Shown here in pieces: positions 1 to 11,049 of a stretch of 64,000 bases of DNA. Origin of the DNA: Toxorhynchites rutilus septentrionalis (lineage: Eukaryota > Arthropoda > Insecta > Diptera > Culicidae); contig NC_073745.1 in NCBI RefSeq assembly GCF_029784135.1, positions 102,070,125 to 102,134,124 on the forward strand, written 5' to 3'. The first letter of the stretch is position 1. Each line of letters begins with the position of its first letter. The notes beneath the pieces were generated by a model, which was given only the letters and a program-made list of their open reading frames with translations, did not search any database and was not told where the DNA came from. A program made the translations under genes and the position numbers.

Positions 1-1722
1 CGGCAGATTCTTGAGGTATGGATACCTTTTCTCCATCACCTCCTTGTTGAAGCTTTGCTCTGGGAGTTGGAGATTCTTTATCGTTCTCACTCCTTTCATG
101 ACGTATTCTTTTTCATTGTTGCCGTTGATTCGTACCTGAACTCTACGGCTGTTTTGTTCGTTTCTCGTGACGTTCTGCGTCCACTTTAGCATTAACGGAT
201 CAATTCTTCCGTTGAGCCCTAACTTGTTCGCAATCTCCTCGTCTATTAGAGAGAGTGATGACCCCGCATCCAAGAAAGCGAACGTGTTGATGATTTTGTC
301 ATTATTTTTCAACGTCACAGGAACTATTTGGTAGAATACGTTGGATTTTGTTAGTTGTTGGTGATTGTGTATCTCACCATCTGCTTGTGTATCTGGACTA
401 TGCTGTCCTTCCGACTGATTTGAATCACTTGATTCTCTCTCATGAGATTTATGAATTAATGGATGATGTTTGAACTTACATCCATTAATTCCACATTGTT
501 TTGCTCTTTTGCAGTCTCGCATCATATGGTTTGTAAATGCGAGACAGCTCAAGCATACCTTTGCCTTAAAGGCTAATTCATTTCGCTTTTCAGGCTTCAT
601 AGCCTTAAATCTGGTGCATTCGAGGAGTTTGTGGTTTCCCCGACATGCTTCACAATTGCGTTTTATTATTGTCGATCTATTTTCCTGATGCGTATTTACG
701 TTAAATCGACGCTCAGGCCTCGTGTCTCGCGGCTGCGATCTGTTAATTTCTCGCGGCTGCGGTCTGCTTGTTTCTCGCGGCTGCGGCCTGCTGGTGCCAT
801 TCAGCAGTCTATTGGTTCTCGAATGAGGCTTCAGCCACTCATTGAGATCAGCTAAAGTCTTTGCCCCGTCGTACATTTCTTCAGCCCACTTCACCTGTAG
901 ACCGTAGGGCATTTTCCTTATGATCTCTTCCACCAATCGGTGGTCAATCAGGAATTCTTCTCTATCCATAAGAGAAACATTACAGACGAGATTATCCAGT
1001 GCTTCGGATATCTCGGTAATCAAATTCCGACTCTCCCTTTTGATATTGGTGAGTTCGGCTAGTAGTTCTTTATAGACTAGTTCGGGTCTTCCGAAATTAT
1101 CTTCTAGTCTATCAATTATTTGGTCCATATTATTTGGATCCATCATTAACTGTCGGACGCTCCTCTCTGCGTTCCCGTACAGCACTGTTTGCAGGCGATT
1201 CAAATTTTCAAGCCTGTTAAATTGACCTTGTTTTGTGGTCTCATCAAAGGCCTTTTTAAATTTCGGCCATTCTCTGGCCGCACCTCCATATTTTGGCAAG
1301 CTCATGAGTGCTTGTCGCTTTAGGTAGACAGTCCATTCTGGCTCTGCCTCCTGATTTTGACCTTCGATGCTGTCATTATTGTGTGCTGAACTTGTACCTG
1401 GTTCAGCTTCGAATCTCGTTGTCCTCATGGACTTTACCAGAGCCTCCATTGCTGCTCTGTTCTCTTGCAAAATTTCTTGCAAGCTGTCTCCGGAAACTGA
1501 TTGTCTGACTTTGACTTTCAGTTCCATCATTTCCCTTTCTGTGCTCATGCACTTAGGGCATACCCACCTTTCATCTTTCTTGGGTAGGTATGTGAGTCCC
1601 ACACATGAAATGTGGAACCACCGATCGCATTCATCGCATGCGACCATGTCCTCTTTCTTGTCTTTGTCCGTACACAGACGGCAGTGCCCATTAGGGTTGG
1701 CTTTATATGCGTATGTAGCCAT
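1..1722 (-). CDS. BEL/Pao retrotransposon gag-protease polyprotein, 5' part (runs off left edge)
   Basis: An uninterrupted reading frame starts at the ATG complementary to 1720-1722 and stays open to the window edge (about 574 codons). The N-terminus has a C4HC3 PHD-type finger (CRLC, CDEC, FHISC, CPKC within residues 14-60), a known feature of many BEL/Pao gags. A DUF1759-like gag region follows, then an arginine-rich stretch with short tandem repeats (SRPQPRE type), then zinc-knuckle-like cysteines (CEACRGNH, CLSC, C..C..H). The frame then enters the aspartic protease region with FAFLDAGSSLSLI, where DAGSS is the BEL/Pao form of the catalytic motif. RT, RNase H and integrase would lie beyond position 1. 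It would form retrotransposon particles and process the polyprotein. The upstream LTR, primer site and leader at 1723-3344 fit this. No stop or frameshift is visible, so this part looks young. Confidence 0.9.
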   Translation of the reverse strand, partial: MATYAYKANPNGHCRLCTDKDKKEDMVACDECDRWFHISCVGLTYLPKKDERWVCPKCMSTEREMMELKVKVRQSVSGDSLQEILQENRAAMEALVKSMRTTRFEAEPGTSSAHNNDSIEGQNQEAEPEWTVYLKRQALMSLPKYGGAAREWPKFKKAFDETTKQGQFNRLENLNRLQTVLYGNAERSVRQLMMDPNNMDQIIDRLEDNFGRPELVYKELLAELTNIKRESRNLITEISEALDNLVCNVSLMDREEFLIDHRLVEEIIRKMPYGLQVKWAEEMYDGAKTLADLNEWLKPHSRTNRLLNGTSRPQPRETSRPQPREINRSQPRDTRPERRFNVNTHQENRSTIIKRNCEACRGNHKLLECTRFKAMKPEKRNELAFKAKVCLSCLAFTNHMMRDCKRAKQCGINGCKFKHHPLIHKSHERESSDSNQSEGQHSPDTQADGEIHNHQQLTKSNVFYQIVPVTLKNNDKIINTFAFLDAGSSLSLIDEEIANKLGLNGRIDPLMLKWTQNVTRNEQNSRRVQVRINGNNEKEYVMKGVRTIKNLQLPEQSFNKEVMEKRYPYLKNLP

Positions 1723-2079
1723 TTTAATTAACGTGATTCCTTCTTGAATACACGTGAGTTCAATTCAGATCTTTTTTGAGTGCTTAAATTTTCAAGTCTT
1801 ATCTCTTTCTTATAAACGTGATTCCCTTTTGAATGCACGTGTGTTCAAATCAATTTCTATGAGTGCTTGAGTTCCAAGTCTTATCTCCTCTTACAACGTG
1901 ATTCCCGTTTGAATACACGTGAGTTCAATTTCACTCTCTGGCGCGAGAGTTCAAATTTCAATTCTTGACTTCTTAGTCTTTTCAAAAAGGCGTGATTCTG
2001 AGCCTCCCGATTTACTCCTCTTGCGCGAGGGATCGTGGTTCTTTTCTTGGCGAAGGTGTGAGTTTTAAATCTCCTCTCT
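1723..2079 (-). repeat. BEL/Pao untranslated leader with degenerate tandem repeats
   Basis: Between the primer site and the gag ATG lie about four imperfect units of roughly 80 bp (near 1730, 1812, 1894 and 1985). Each carries a version of ACGTGATTCCC and a nearby CACGTG or its remnant. No coding potential is evident. Tandem repeats in leaders are common in insect LTR elements; function unknown. Confidence 0.65.
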
Positions 2080-2089
2080 GGAGCCACCA
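2080..2089 (-). other. Putative primer-binding site of the BEL/Pao element
   Basis: On the - strand TGGTGGCTCC sits directly after the LTR end and starts with the TGG expected to pair with a tRNA CCA tail. Its complement ends GGAGCCACCA. The tRNA species was not determined. Confidence 0.55.
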
Positions 2090-3344
2090 AAATATAATCT
2101 AAGGAACTGGAGTTCCCTAGATGCTTGCTATGAAGGCAAGACTTTTCGCTCGTCCTCTCTCGAGCGCTTCGTGATTAATCTAGGGAACTTATTTCCCTAG
2201 ATGTCGGCAATTGAGGCCTGAGAATCACGGTTTAAATTTATTAAAGCCAGGGATCTATTTCCCTGGACTTGGTTGGTCTCTTATGGGCTAAGCCCCTTTG
2301 CGTGAACAAATCCCGGCTAGGGCAGCCACAAAACTTCAACCTCTTCCGGCTCCAGTGCGGTCCGGTGAAGCGAAGCAAATGGTCTGCTTTTCGGATTGGG
2401 ATTTGTTCCTTTTGGTTATACCTTTTATAGCGTGGCGCCTGGTTGCCAACGCTTGGGTGTATCCGGATTCTGATGCGTGACGCCTGGTTGTCAACGCTTG
2501 GTGGATTTTCGGATCACGAATTGAACTTTGAACTACGAACTTTGATTTTGAACTAACGAATTAGACTTCTGATTTGAACTGTTTGATTTGAACTGTTTGA
2601 TTTGAATTTTGAAATGGACTCAACAATTGGACTGTTTGATTTGAACTGTGAAATTGAACTGACTGAAACTTGAACTGAATTCCTAGGCCAGAATCCCGAG
2701 TATATATACCCAAGAATTCATTCCTAGGCGTTAAAACTATAAAGGAGAGAAGAGATCTCTCTTTCCTTCTCAGACAACCGAGCCCATATCGATTGTCTGC
2801 CTGCTATTTCCCTACATGTAATTACTACCCGCTTATCTCTGCGGACCTCTGTCGCTCTCGCTAGAGGGGTACAATTTAGAAAGTTTATTACTCATCGTCG
2901 GCTTAAAATGTTATTTTTGTTTATAGCCCTTCGTATATTCGATAATGGGCGAGGCCAGGCTTATTACCAGCAATAATCTTTCGCCTGGTGCCTTGTTGTC
3001 TTTGTGTATTCCAGGCGCCTTATCTGTCTATGCTGCCTGCTCACGGTCTCAAATGAACACGTGATTTCCTATCTTGTATGCCTGCGCTACACTATGAGTA
3101 ATACGATCTATTCAGAGGATCGTGCGGGTCACAAATTTGTTTATTTATTTGTCCCTACTTTCTGGTGCGTCATGCACCGCTTGTCTGAAGCTATACAAAA
3201 GGAAAAGAAAAATAAAAAAGGGATGAATCACATGGCCGTATCTGGTGATTCATTGGGCTATAAATTTTCTATGCGCTCGCTTGCGCTTCAATAACATTAT
3301 TTTGTTTATTGGCCGGCCTTGCTATCTAAATTGGGTCCGTAACA
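2090..3344 (-). mobile_element. 5' LTR of the BEL/Pao element
   Basis: The - strand LTR would begin at 3344 with TGTTACGGACCC, a TG start followed by a pattern seen in BEL/Pao LTRs, and end just before the primer site, giving about 1.25 kb. A TATA box near 2701-2709 leaves a long U3 and a shorter R/U5. Inside are repeated inverted motifs around CTAGGGAA/TTCCCTAG. The internal 3' boundary does not end in a clear CA, so that edge is uncertain by a few bases. The partner LTR is off the left edge, so no target duplication can be checked. Confidence 0.65.
2701..2709 (-). promoter_or_regulatory. TATA box of BEL/Pao LTR
   Basis: GTATATATAC-type TATA on the - strand inside the LTR, the expected core promoter for retroelement transcription. 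Confidence 0.45.
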
Positions 3345-3754
3345 ATGGGTTTTTACTAATTTTCTAAAAATATTGTTGATATTGTTTTTATAAACCAAAT
3401 TGAAGCTAACATTTTGTCTCATATTCCGAAATTCTGTTTTATTAATTCAATTCATTGTAAAAACTGAAATTATTGAACATCAATGTTATTTTGATACCTA
3501 TAAATGTTGTTATACAGAAAGGTTTACCCTAAAGAGGGTTTTCATTATTCAATTATTTATAACATTGATGTTCAGTAAATTTAATTTCAAAATGAAGTGT
3601 TCGGAATTTGAGTCTGTTCGGAATATTCGGAATAATCACTTAAAAATTTCGACCCTTTACTCCTCAATCCTTTGTTAAATGTAGATCTATAGATATCAGT
3701 GCATGCTTCCTACTTTATCTTTTCTTTCTTTGAGATTATTTTTTATTAATCAAA
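3345..3754. other. AT-rich sequence, nothing recognised
   Basis: Flank of the BEL/Pao LTR. Reading frames here are short and show no conserved motif or biased composition. Confidence 0.5.
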
Positions 3755-4284
3755 AATAATTTATGTATGAAAAATTGGTTCGTTTGTGTGCGCTCGAAAA
3801 GTTCGGTACTGATGGGGCTCATATTATGACAAAATATACAACACACTTCAAGGATTGTTTTTGCTACTGCCAACACCTCAGGAAGCTTTATGATTTCCAA
3901 ATCGAATAAGCACACTTCTGAAATAAAGCTGTGAACGTAAATGTATTCTATGTGATATCAACATATTTTTTGAAAGTGTTTAAAAAATCGTGAACTAAAA
4001 TTGTATCTGATGATGATTTTAAATCCATTTATTTTTATTCGATTGGCGTTACTCAAAACCAATCTTCGCAATTGTGTTGAAATTCGGATTCGGATTGTTC
4101 AACTGTATTTTGCACGTGTTCGTGTTGGGAAACAAGATAGACTTTATATCTTCGCAGATAATACAAAAACAAAGTATTTCAAGAATCGAAAATTCAACTT
4201 ATACGAAACGTACGCTTTTGCTAATCGTTTCTGTGCCATAAAACCTCAATGTGCCACAGCAAAGCGTGACAGGGTACAGCTAGT
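3755..4284 (+). mobile_element. Non-autonomous Helitron-like remnant
   Basis: Starts around the GTTCGTTTGTGTGCGCTCGAAA segment and ends with GGGTACAGCTAGT preceded by a GC-containing short hairpin (GCAAAGCGTGAC). A second copy with the same 5' and 3' blocks sits at 45115-45321. The CTAGT terminus, 3' hairpin and lack of terminal inverted repeats fit insect Helitrons. The 5' boundary is approximate. Confidence 0.55.
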
Positions 4285-4375
4285 AAAATTTGAAACAAAT
4301 AAACTTGAGTAGAATCAAAACATAATTCAGCGCATTTCACTTATTTCATCAATTATTCTAGTAAAATAAGGAAAA

Positions 4376-4745
4376 ATGTCCACGTGGACAACAGAGCGAG
4401 GGGTATGAAAGTGTCCACGCTTGTCCAAAATCGTATTTTTTCTGTTCACGTGGTATGTGGACAGCCCCTTTACTTGTAAATTGAACTAATAATATTAGTG
4501 TAAACAACGTGTAATATTAAACTTGTAGATTTGTACTTCTAGATTCATTATGCAACAAGAATCAAGATACAATTTACAAGACTAATGTTATTAGTGAAAT
4601 TTAGATTATGCAACAGGGCCCATAGGGGCTGTCCACATACCACGTGGATAACTTTAGGGGGGTAGGGGTTACGAAAATGTCTACGCTTGTTCATGGTGTG
4701 GGGGGAGGGGGTTTAGATAATATCCACGAGAACACGTTAAGTATT
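4376..4745. repeat. Inverted pair of a mosquito GTCCACGTGG repeat (foldback/MITE-like)
   Basis: The left arm (4376-4474) reads GTCCACGTGGAC ... CCACGC ... CACGTGGTATGTGGACAGCCCC. The right arm (4618-4745) is a diverged copy in opposite orientation. The spacer holds a weaker inverted pair around TAATATTAGTG/TAATGTTATTAG. A single unit of the same family lies at 9066-9206. Each unit has CACGTG palindromes. Confidence 0.65.
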
Positions 4746-6839
4746 TTTTTATGGTAAACATTAATGTTAATAGTCTAAATTGAATGAGATCTGTTTTGTA
4801 TTTCAAGATTTTTTAAGCTTCAAGTCCACCCTGACTACTCTGTATTCCTCAATAAATAGACTGAGCTGCCTGAGAGTGCTACCCGGTCAAACATCTATTT
4901 TTTCATATGGCTGAACTTCTTCCCTGAAATGTACATGCTGAAAGAAATGCACATGAACTGGGATCGATCAACTTATTCCAATCGGTAATAGAGAGCCGTG
5001 AATTCCGTCAGTATAAAGACACCCAAAGACACAAAGAATGTTGGAATTTCTGTAGTATTAAAAATTACGACTTAAGTGCGGATTGAAATCAGCTTTTGCT
5101 CTTGATGACAAAACTGCTTCGTTTTTATTTTTCGAAAACTCCCAAGGTTTTCCGAACATTGAAACAACCAAAAAATTCTTCCATGAGTACACGGGCCGTA
5201 TCTCTGGAGATCTATTTCTTGCAATGGAGATCTATTTCTGCTACTGCTGACAATCAAATCGAGACACTTATCAAGATTAATCCTCGATACACGACACATT
5301 AAGTAGTAGATTCGCTACAGATGTCGAAAATCACTGTTCATGAGAAACGAAACATCACGAAAAACGCTACAATGCATGGACTACATATTAATCTATATTC
5401 CGGAACCCGATCGTATTTGACATATCGCAATCCGAACGAGATAAACTTTTGCAACTTCGGACGTTTCTTCGAGCTCCGGAAAAAGTAAAACAAAGACTAT
5501 TTTTACCATCCATTATTTATTTATCTATCTTTCAACCATTCTGGTTATCTGAAACAAAAAAATTGAACATATTCTGAATCAGTAAAAGTGCCAGATGAAC
5601 GTGTTTTTTAACAAAATGACGGCCGTTTGAAAAAAAACTGTCTAAAACATTTTTTTCAAGTTTCCTAATTTTTTGAAAATAGTAAAGTTACGAAATTAGG
5701 ATTTTTATAGGTTCATGCAATAGAGAGATGCATACAGATTGTATCCATATAGACATAAATCGGATGAGTAGAACTTGAGATATCGTGTATCCAGACATGT
5801 TTCGAGAAAAACGCGTTTGAGGTTGATTGTTATGGCCGTACTAGATGCGATGCCGGATCACTAGAATGGCTATAACTTGGCAAATAATGAGATTTTCGAA
5901 AAGTCTCATCTATGGTTTATTCTTAAATGTCTAAACTGAAGAAATGTGAAGGAAAAAAATGTATTTTTTTCAAATTTCTAGACTAGAATACCCCCTTAAA
6001 GAATGCAACATCGTACTAATTCACCGACCAGAATAAGGATTTATTTTACCGAAAAAATACTTGAAGGAACGTACCTCAATCCTCGATTCGTTTCATAAAC
6101 GCAACGAAAATACATATTTGTAACGAATTGTAAAGGGCAAATAATTCACAAGAATGTTGAGTTGAAAAAATCTTGGCAAGTGAATGGAACTCCGAAGCAG
6201 GTTTTTGCCTGAAGGAAGTCATGACTGGGTATGGTGGGACTAGAAGAAAATTTGTATCATGAGCTTCTACCAAGCAACTAGTTTCGATGAATTTCAACAA
6301 GTACTGCTAGCAGCTGAACGTATTAAAATCAACGATCCAGAACGCTTCTAGGTCACTTCTAAAACTCCACTCGCCTTACTCATCAGATATTGCATCTTCA
6401 GATTATTAACTGTTAAGATTCCTGTATGAACTTCAACTTACTGCATAGCATAAGTTCTAAGAGGATGGAATTCCATGTAGCGTGGATGCCGAAATATTCA
6501 GGAAAAAAATGTGCATCTATAATCGAAAAGATAATGGTAAATGATTTTGGTTTATGCAGTCGAAAATATGATCATGGTTTGTTCACTTTCTTGAATGCTC
6601 CAATTCAGCACCCCTGTGTCAAATCAGGTATTCGAATGTTTGAAAACATATAAATGAAATTATCTTTTTCATGATTTACAGTAGTTTTCTAGTTATTTTA
6701 CGGATTCACATGTTTTAAAGGATTATAAAATCCACCTTCTATTGGTGTCAATGCGCTTCTCATTTGAGCTAACTTTCAATCAATCAGCAGATGATTATTT
6801 GGCACGTATTCAGACCTTTTCTGGACTATAACACTTACA
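4746..6839. other. Intergenic, no gene recognised
   Basis: AT-rich, stop-rich sequence. The only local structure noted is a directly repeated GGAGATCTATTTCT at about 5208-5240. Reading frames of 68-75 codons near 5100, 6100 and 6430 lack recognisable motifs. Confidence 0.5.
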
Positions 6840-7440
6840 AATATTGTAAACATCATGCTTGCACACCATTTGTATCAGATTTACATAGCTAAACCATGTG
6901 AATTTAATCCTGATGTCTGCAAGTATATATACCCAGCTTAGCGAAGAATCCGGCCCTGAACGAGTAGATATATCTCATCATCCAAACTACGTAACGCAAT
7001 AGGAGAGAGATGACCACAATCATCGCACAATCATCAACTGCCGCTAATTCGTATTAGCAGCAGTGAGATCGATCGGAGAGAGATAAAAATCCTCGGCTAA
7101 TCTCAACGAGAAAAACATCGCAAAACCCAATCGATAGGTCCTGGAGAACTCGTATCAAACGATAGAGTTGAGTTGACTTAGCACCGCCAAACCAACCACA
7201 CGGAACCTAGGACCCAGGCTCACCGAATAAGTTTATTCCTTTGTTAATTATTCTTTGTTGTAAATAGTTTCTAAATGTTAAATGTAAAATTAATAGTTTG
7301 TGAATTATATGTAAAACTGTGTAACAATAAAAAGTGTGTGAATTGTAAAATTGCGGGAGAGTCCTTTTATCAATCCCCATCTATGTGAGGGAGAAGCCAC
7401 CGGAATATCGAAGGAAGGACCCACAACTCCCCCACACCTG
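6840..7440 (+). mobile_element. LTR-like block (probable solo LTR)
   Basis: Order of signals typical of an LTR: a TATA box (AGTATATATACCC near 6923), a C/A-rich transcribed stretch without long frames, AATAAAAAGTGTG near 7327 as poly(A) signal, then about 100 bp ending in CACAACTCCCCCACA. No adjoining internal region was seen. Exact ends and target duplication were not established. Confidence 0.45.
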
Positions 7441-7451
7441 ATCATGAGTGG

Positions 7452-7529
7452 ATCAATATGATGACTGTAAACTCAAGCAATGAGAAAAGCATCAATATGT
7501 TGACAGTAAACTCAAGTAATGAGAAAAGC
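7452..7529 (+). repeat. 39-bp tandem duplication
   Basis: Two adjacent 39-bp copies (7452-7490 and 7491-7529) beginning ATCAATATG and ending GAGAAAAGC, differing at only a few bases. Confidence 0.85.
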
Positions 7530-7578
7530 TATTTGAAAATTAGATTTTTTTCATTCAAAAATGGTGCTTTCTAGAACT

Positions 7579-7636
7579 GACAAACCATGATCATTTTTTG
7601 GACAAACCATGATCAAAGGTGGACAAACCATGATCA
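7579..7636 (+). repeat. Three spaced copies of GACAAACCATGATCA
   Basis: The 15-mer occurs at 7579, 7601 and 7622, giving a period of 21-22 bp. Confidence 0.85.
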
Positions 7637-7732
7637 TAATTTCTCTTTGAAGAAAAAAAAATAATTTCAACGCCTTATGTTAGTATTAGCAACTAGAGAT
7701 TTGGGGCTTTTCAACAAACCCAAACTCGTATT

Positions 7733-8000
7733 TTTTTTTTTTTTATCTTCGCTTATTTTTCGTCGGCCTATTTCCGCCACTTTAGTGCCAATCACCGACA
7801 TCAGGGAGGCGACTCCACCTGTTCCTACCTATCAGACTCACCAACTCATGAGCCGGGCCAACTTCTTTTACTTCCGCTCCGAAGGAAGACGTAACCAGAG
7901 ATTTTTCGCCTCAGAAAATCCCAACGACGCCAGCTGGGATTGAACCCAGGCCGATCGGATTGTGAGGCTGTTACGCTAACCATACAACCACTGGCGCCGT
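7733..8000 (-). mobile_element. tRNA-derived SINE with 13-bp target duplication
   Basis: On the - strand the element starts GGCGCCAGTGGTTGTATGG, carries an A-box-like TGGTTAGCGTAACA and a B box GGTTCAATCCC, and ends in an A run (T run at 7733-7744 on +). The 13-bp direct repeat CCAAACTCGTATT flanks it at 7720-7732 and 8001-8013. The tRNA-like head does not make it a functional tRNA gene. Confidence 0.9.
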
Positions 8001-8013
8001 CCAAACTCGTATT

Positions 8014-9065
8014 GATTATATGTGATTTTCATGAAGATTTTGCATTCACTAGTTGCGTGAAAACACCGTAAATTGGACAAACCAAGTTGATTTACCCTAT
8101 GCCTATGCTTTTAGTTTCTTCCTTAGAATCGGCACGAATTTTTCCGTACAATATTCAGCATGATTTAACAATTAAGGCTTGTAGGTCAACGGAATCATCG
8201 AATCATCGATGATACTGCAGATGTTTTGTTTTGACTAGGTTCATTATAGCCGAACCTGTAAAAGCGAAAGACATTGATGTTTAGACGGAATAATTCTGTG
8301 TTCAAACAAAGTGCTTGATTTTATTGGCGATCTAACGCAAAACGTAAACGATCGGTGAGACATCTGGATTTTGTTTTTGAACTAAGAAAATGATGCTAAT
8401 GTAACCTAAAACTCAAAAACAAATCACATATATTTTACTTCCGGGCTTTCCAAGGTAGTTCTCACATGCACGAATCGTGCATTTTTCTACTTGTGTTTGA
8501 TTGTGCTCTCGAATTTCCTTCTTTAATTCAACCGTTGGCAACATTTTTATAGTTTTCACTACTGAAAGAGGTAAATAAATAACATGTTATATATAAAACT
8601 GCGCAGAATTAAATTTCTTACAAACTCATCGCAATCAAATAATCTTTTATGATTATAACATTGTAATTTATGGAAAGAACTACAAACCTTCCATAAGCTC
8701 ACATGGCAAAATTTAAAACCATCATCACTTTCACCGCAGCGCCGCCTAGGTGTAGATTTGTACGTTAGATCGCCAATTGTCTGATTTTTTGAAAACTCAA
8801 ACAGCCAGCCAGCTTTAATAAAAATTCTCGAGAGTAGATTCACAAACGATTTTTTGATATGGATGGGGATAACGTAAATGGAATTCGGAAGAAAATAATG
8901 AGCTCCCGGACAATGTTGAAAAGAAATCGAAGATTTCAAGACAAATCGTTACCATTGATAAGGCTATAATTTTTATCAATATAATCATGGAATAGAAAAT
9001 AGAAACAAACTTGAAATGGAATTTAAGCGAAAAAAGGAGAATTTTCTTGATTTTTTTTTTCCAAA
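8014..9065. other. Intergenic, no gene recognised
   Basis: AT-rich sequence. Overlapping - strand frames around 8560-9380 contain homopolymer-rich translations without domain motifs and run into the repeat at 9066, so they are not called. Confidence 0.5.
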
Positions 9066-9206
9066 ACTGGAGGAATGTCCACGTGGACAACAGGGGGACG
9101 GGGTATAAGGAATGTCCACGCTTTTCCACGGAGGGGGAGGGGGGTGTCTAAAATTATGCTTTTTCTGTCCACGTGGTATGTGGACAGCCCCATAGGTGTC
9201 GTCATG
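9066..9206 (+). repeat. Single GTCCACGTGG repeat unit upstream of the TPR gene
   Basis: Same family as the pair at 4376-4745: GTCCACGTGGAC, an internal CCACGCTTTTCCACGG, G-rich middle, and terminal CCACGTGGTATGTGGACAG. It ends about 300 bp before the TPR gene start codon and brings two CACGTG palindromes into the likely promoter. Confidence 0.7.
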
Positions 9207-9507
9207 TCCAAATTTAATACGACCGAAAAAAAAATTGTTACAACCGTTGCCACACAGTGCTTTACCCTGCTTGATTTTACTGGCATCACTTCTCCGATCA
9301 TTAAAAAACTTTGACGTTTTCCAATGTACACAATGTCAAAAAAACAACACATATCAAGCAGGAAAATAAATGGCTGCATAGAATTAGGCCAAAAGTGAAA
9401 AATGTTAGGATTAAGAGAAAATCAATAGAATATTCGAACTGTCGTTGTCTCCCCGGAACACAATCGACGACAAGCTTTCACTAGCGCCTAATATAACCTG
9501 AACAACA

Positions 9508-10486
9508 ATGGTAATGATGAGAAAATCCGTCTTGATTTCACATAATCTTGTTGGCGTTTCAACTTCCCTTTTTTTTCCTGCATCAGGACATAAATAAAGA
9601 ACCATCCGCTAGTGCCTCTGCAACAACGGAGAGGGAAGGAAAAAGCAACCTCAACCTTTCGGCGGACGAGCTGAAGGAGGAAGGCAACAAGTGCGTCAAG
9701 GCGGGGAACTTCGCGGAGGCCATCCTGCACTACACTCACGCGATCAAGCTAAGCCCAAACGATGCTATCCTGTACAGTAACCGGTCGCTGGCATTTCTCA
9801 AAAAGCAGCAGTACTACTACGCGAACGAGGATGCGGACAAGGCGATAGCGCTGAATCCCACGTGGGCCAAGGGCTACTATCGGAAGGCGGAAGTGCACAT
9901 GAGCGTGGGACAGTACGATACGGCTCTGCTGTCGTACGGAAAGGCTCTGCAGCTACAGCCACAGGACATGGGCATCATTCAGTCGGCTCGGAAGGCTGCC
10001 AATCTGAGCAACCAGGATATCGAGAAGGAGAAACGAACGCCCGTGATGGGTGCCGGTATTGGGTGCATCGTGGGGATGTTTATTGTGTTCGCGGATATAT
10101 TGCTGACGGAAACCCCGACGTTGAAGGTACAGCTTGAGAATGTGTCCGGAGTTAATTGATAAAATTGAATTATTTTCAGTACACCTCATTGATGGTGCTG
10201 GTGGTGCTTGTTGTGGCAGGTATTGGTTTTGGAATTGCGAAATTGATGCGTTATTACACCAAACTGCAGAGGAAGGGTTTATTGGATCCGCCGATAGATT
10301 TGTTGGAAGGTATTTCGTTCATTTGTAGTTATGTTGCAATTATTCTTAAGATCTCAGTTCCAAATAGATTTCCAATCAACCAAAGAAGAGGAAGTGGAAA
10401 ATGGTGGCGTAGGGGACCAAAAACCGCCGCGGAATCGTTACTCGAAGGCTCAAGCAAGACAGCGTTTTAAAAAGGGTAAAACATAA
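9508..10486 (+). CDS. Membrane-anchored TPR co-chaperone-like protein (four exons)
   Basis: Proposed exons: 9508-9510, 9587-10126, 10180-10309 and 10368-10486. Introns of 76, 53 and 58 bp all start GT and end AG. The first codon alone forms exon 1 (AACAACAATG then GTAATG). The 3' acceptor at 9585-9586 follows a pyrimidine run. The spliced frame gives 263 residues. Residues 29-125 hold three TPR units. K31, N35, N66, K96 and R100 have exactly the spacing of the Hop/SGT carboxylate clamp, so binding to the EEVD tail of Hsp70 or Hsp90 is predicted. Two hydrophobic segments (about 154-174 and 184-204) precede a basic tail ending KKGKT, which suggests a membrane anchor, perhaps in ER or mitochondrial outer membrane. 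The downstream intron positions are well supported; the one-codon first exon is less sure. I do not recognise the orthologue, so no symbol is given. Confidence 0.85.
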
Positions 10487-10909
10487 TTCAATTGGAGAGA
10501 TTGGTGCAGATGGCGATGACTGATGGCTTGTCTCCATAACCATGAGAGTGAAATTTCGTCTTATAGAAAGCTAGTAATGATGCAACAACCACAACCATTC
10601 TGGTCGGAAACTGAATAGTGAATACAATTATTATTTATGTCATCACAACCAGATATCCAGGACAAGTCAAGTGGAGGTGGAGAAAGGGAAGCATTTAGTT
10701 TTCCTCCGACTTTTACTTGTAATGTTTACTGGGTAGTGTCTACAATAGGTAGAACAAGATTAAAATGTCATCTTTAGGGTAGTATCCTAAGACTATAGGA
10801 CAATGTTCCATTTATTCTATTTTATTTTGAACTATTTTATTTTTTCTTACCTTAATTGTTGGGTGTTCTGTAGCTAATGATTGTGCATTTGAAGGGCATT
10901 TCCAGATTC

Positions 10910-10915
10910 AATAAA
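10910..10915 (+). terminator. Poly(A) signal of the TPR gene
   Basis: AATAAA about 425 bp after the stop codon. A second AATAAA at about 10963 could serve as an alternative. Confidence 0.6.
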
Positions 10916-11049
10916 CATTTTATGCACAGGAATGCCATCCAATGTGGATGGTATGGAAACGAATAAATGTATTCATCCTTATTCTTATTTTAGTTCGAAC
11001 TATTCTTCCAAAATACATCCAAATGTTTCACAGCAGAACAATCATCTAG

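Noticed and set aside
1..1722. Host PHD-finger protein
   Set aside because: The PHD finger is followed by gag, zinc-knuckle and DAGSS protease regions and preceded by an LTR and primer site, so it is a BEL/Pao polyprotein.
7920..8000. tRNA gene (- strand)
   Set aside because: A and B boxes are present but the cloverleaf is incomplete. The unit continues into a SINE body with A tail and target duplications. The same applies at 27973, 47599, 55104 and 55542.
8559..9379. Overlapping - strand frames of 104-126 codons
   Set aside because: No motif, phenylalanine-rich translations from AT-rich DNA, and one frame runs through the repeat at 9066.
9548..9586. Upstream in-frame ATG as start of the TPR protein
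   Set aside because: The stretch is a pyrimidine tract ending CAG, i.e. an intron 3' end. Translating it would add a hydrophobic oddity to the protein.
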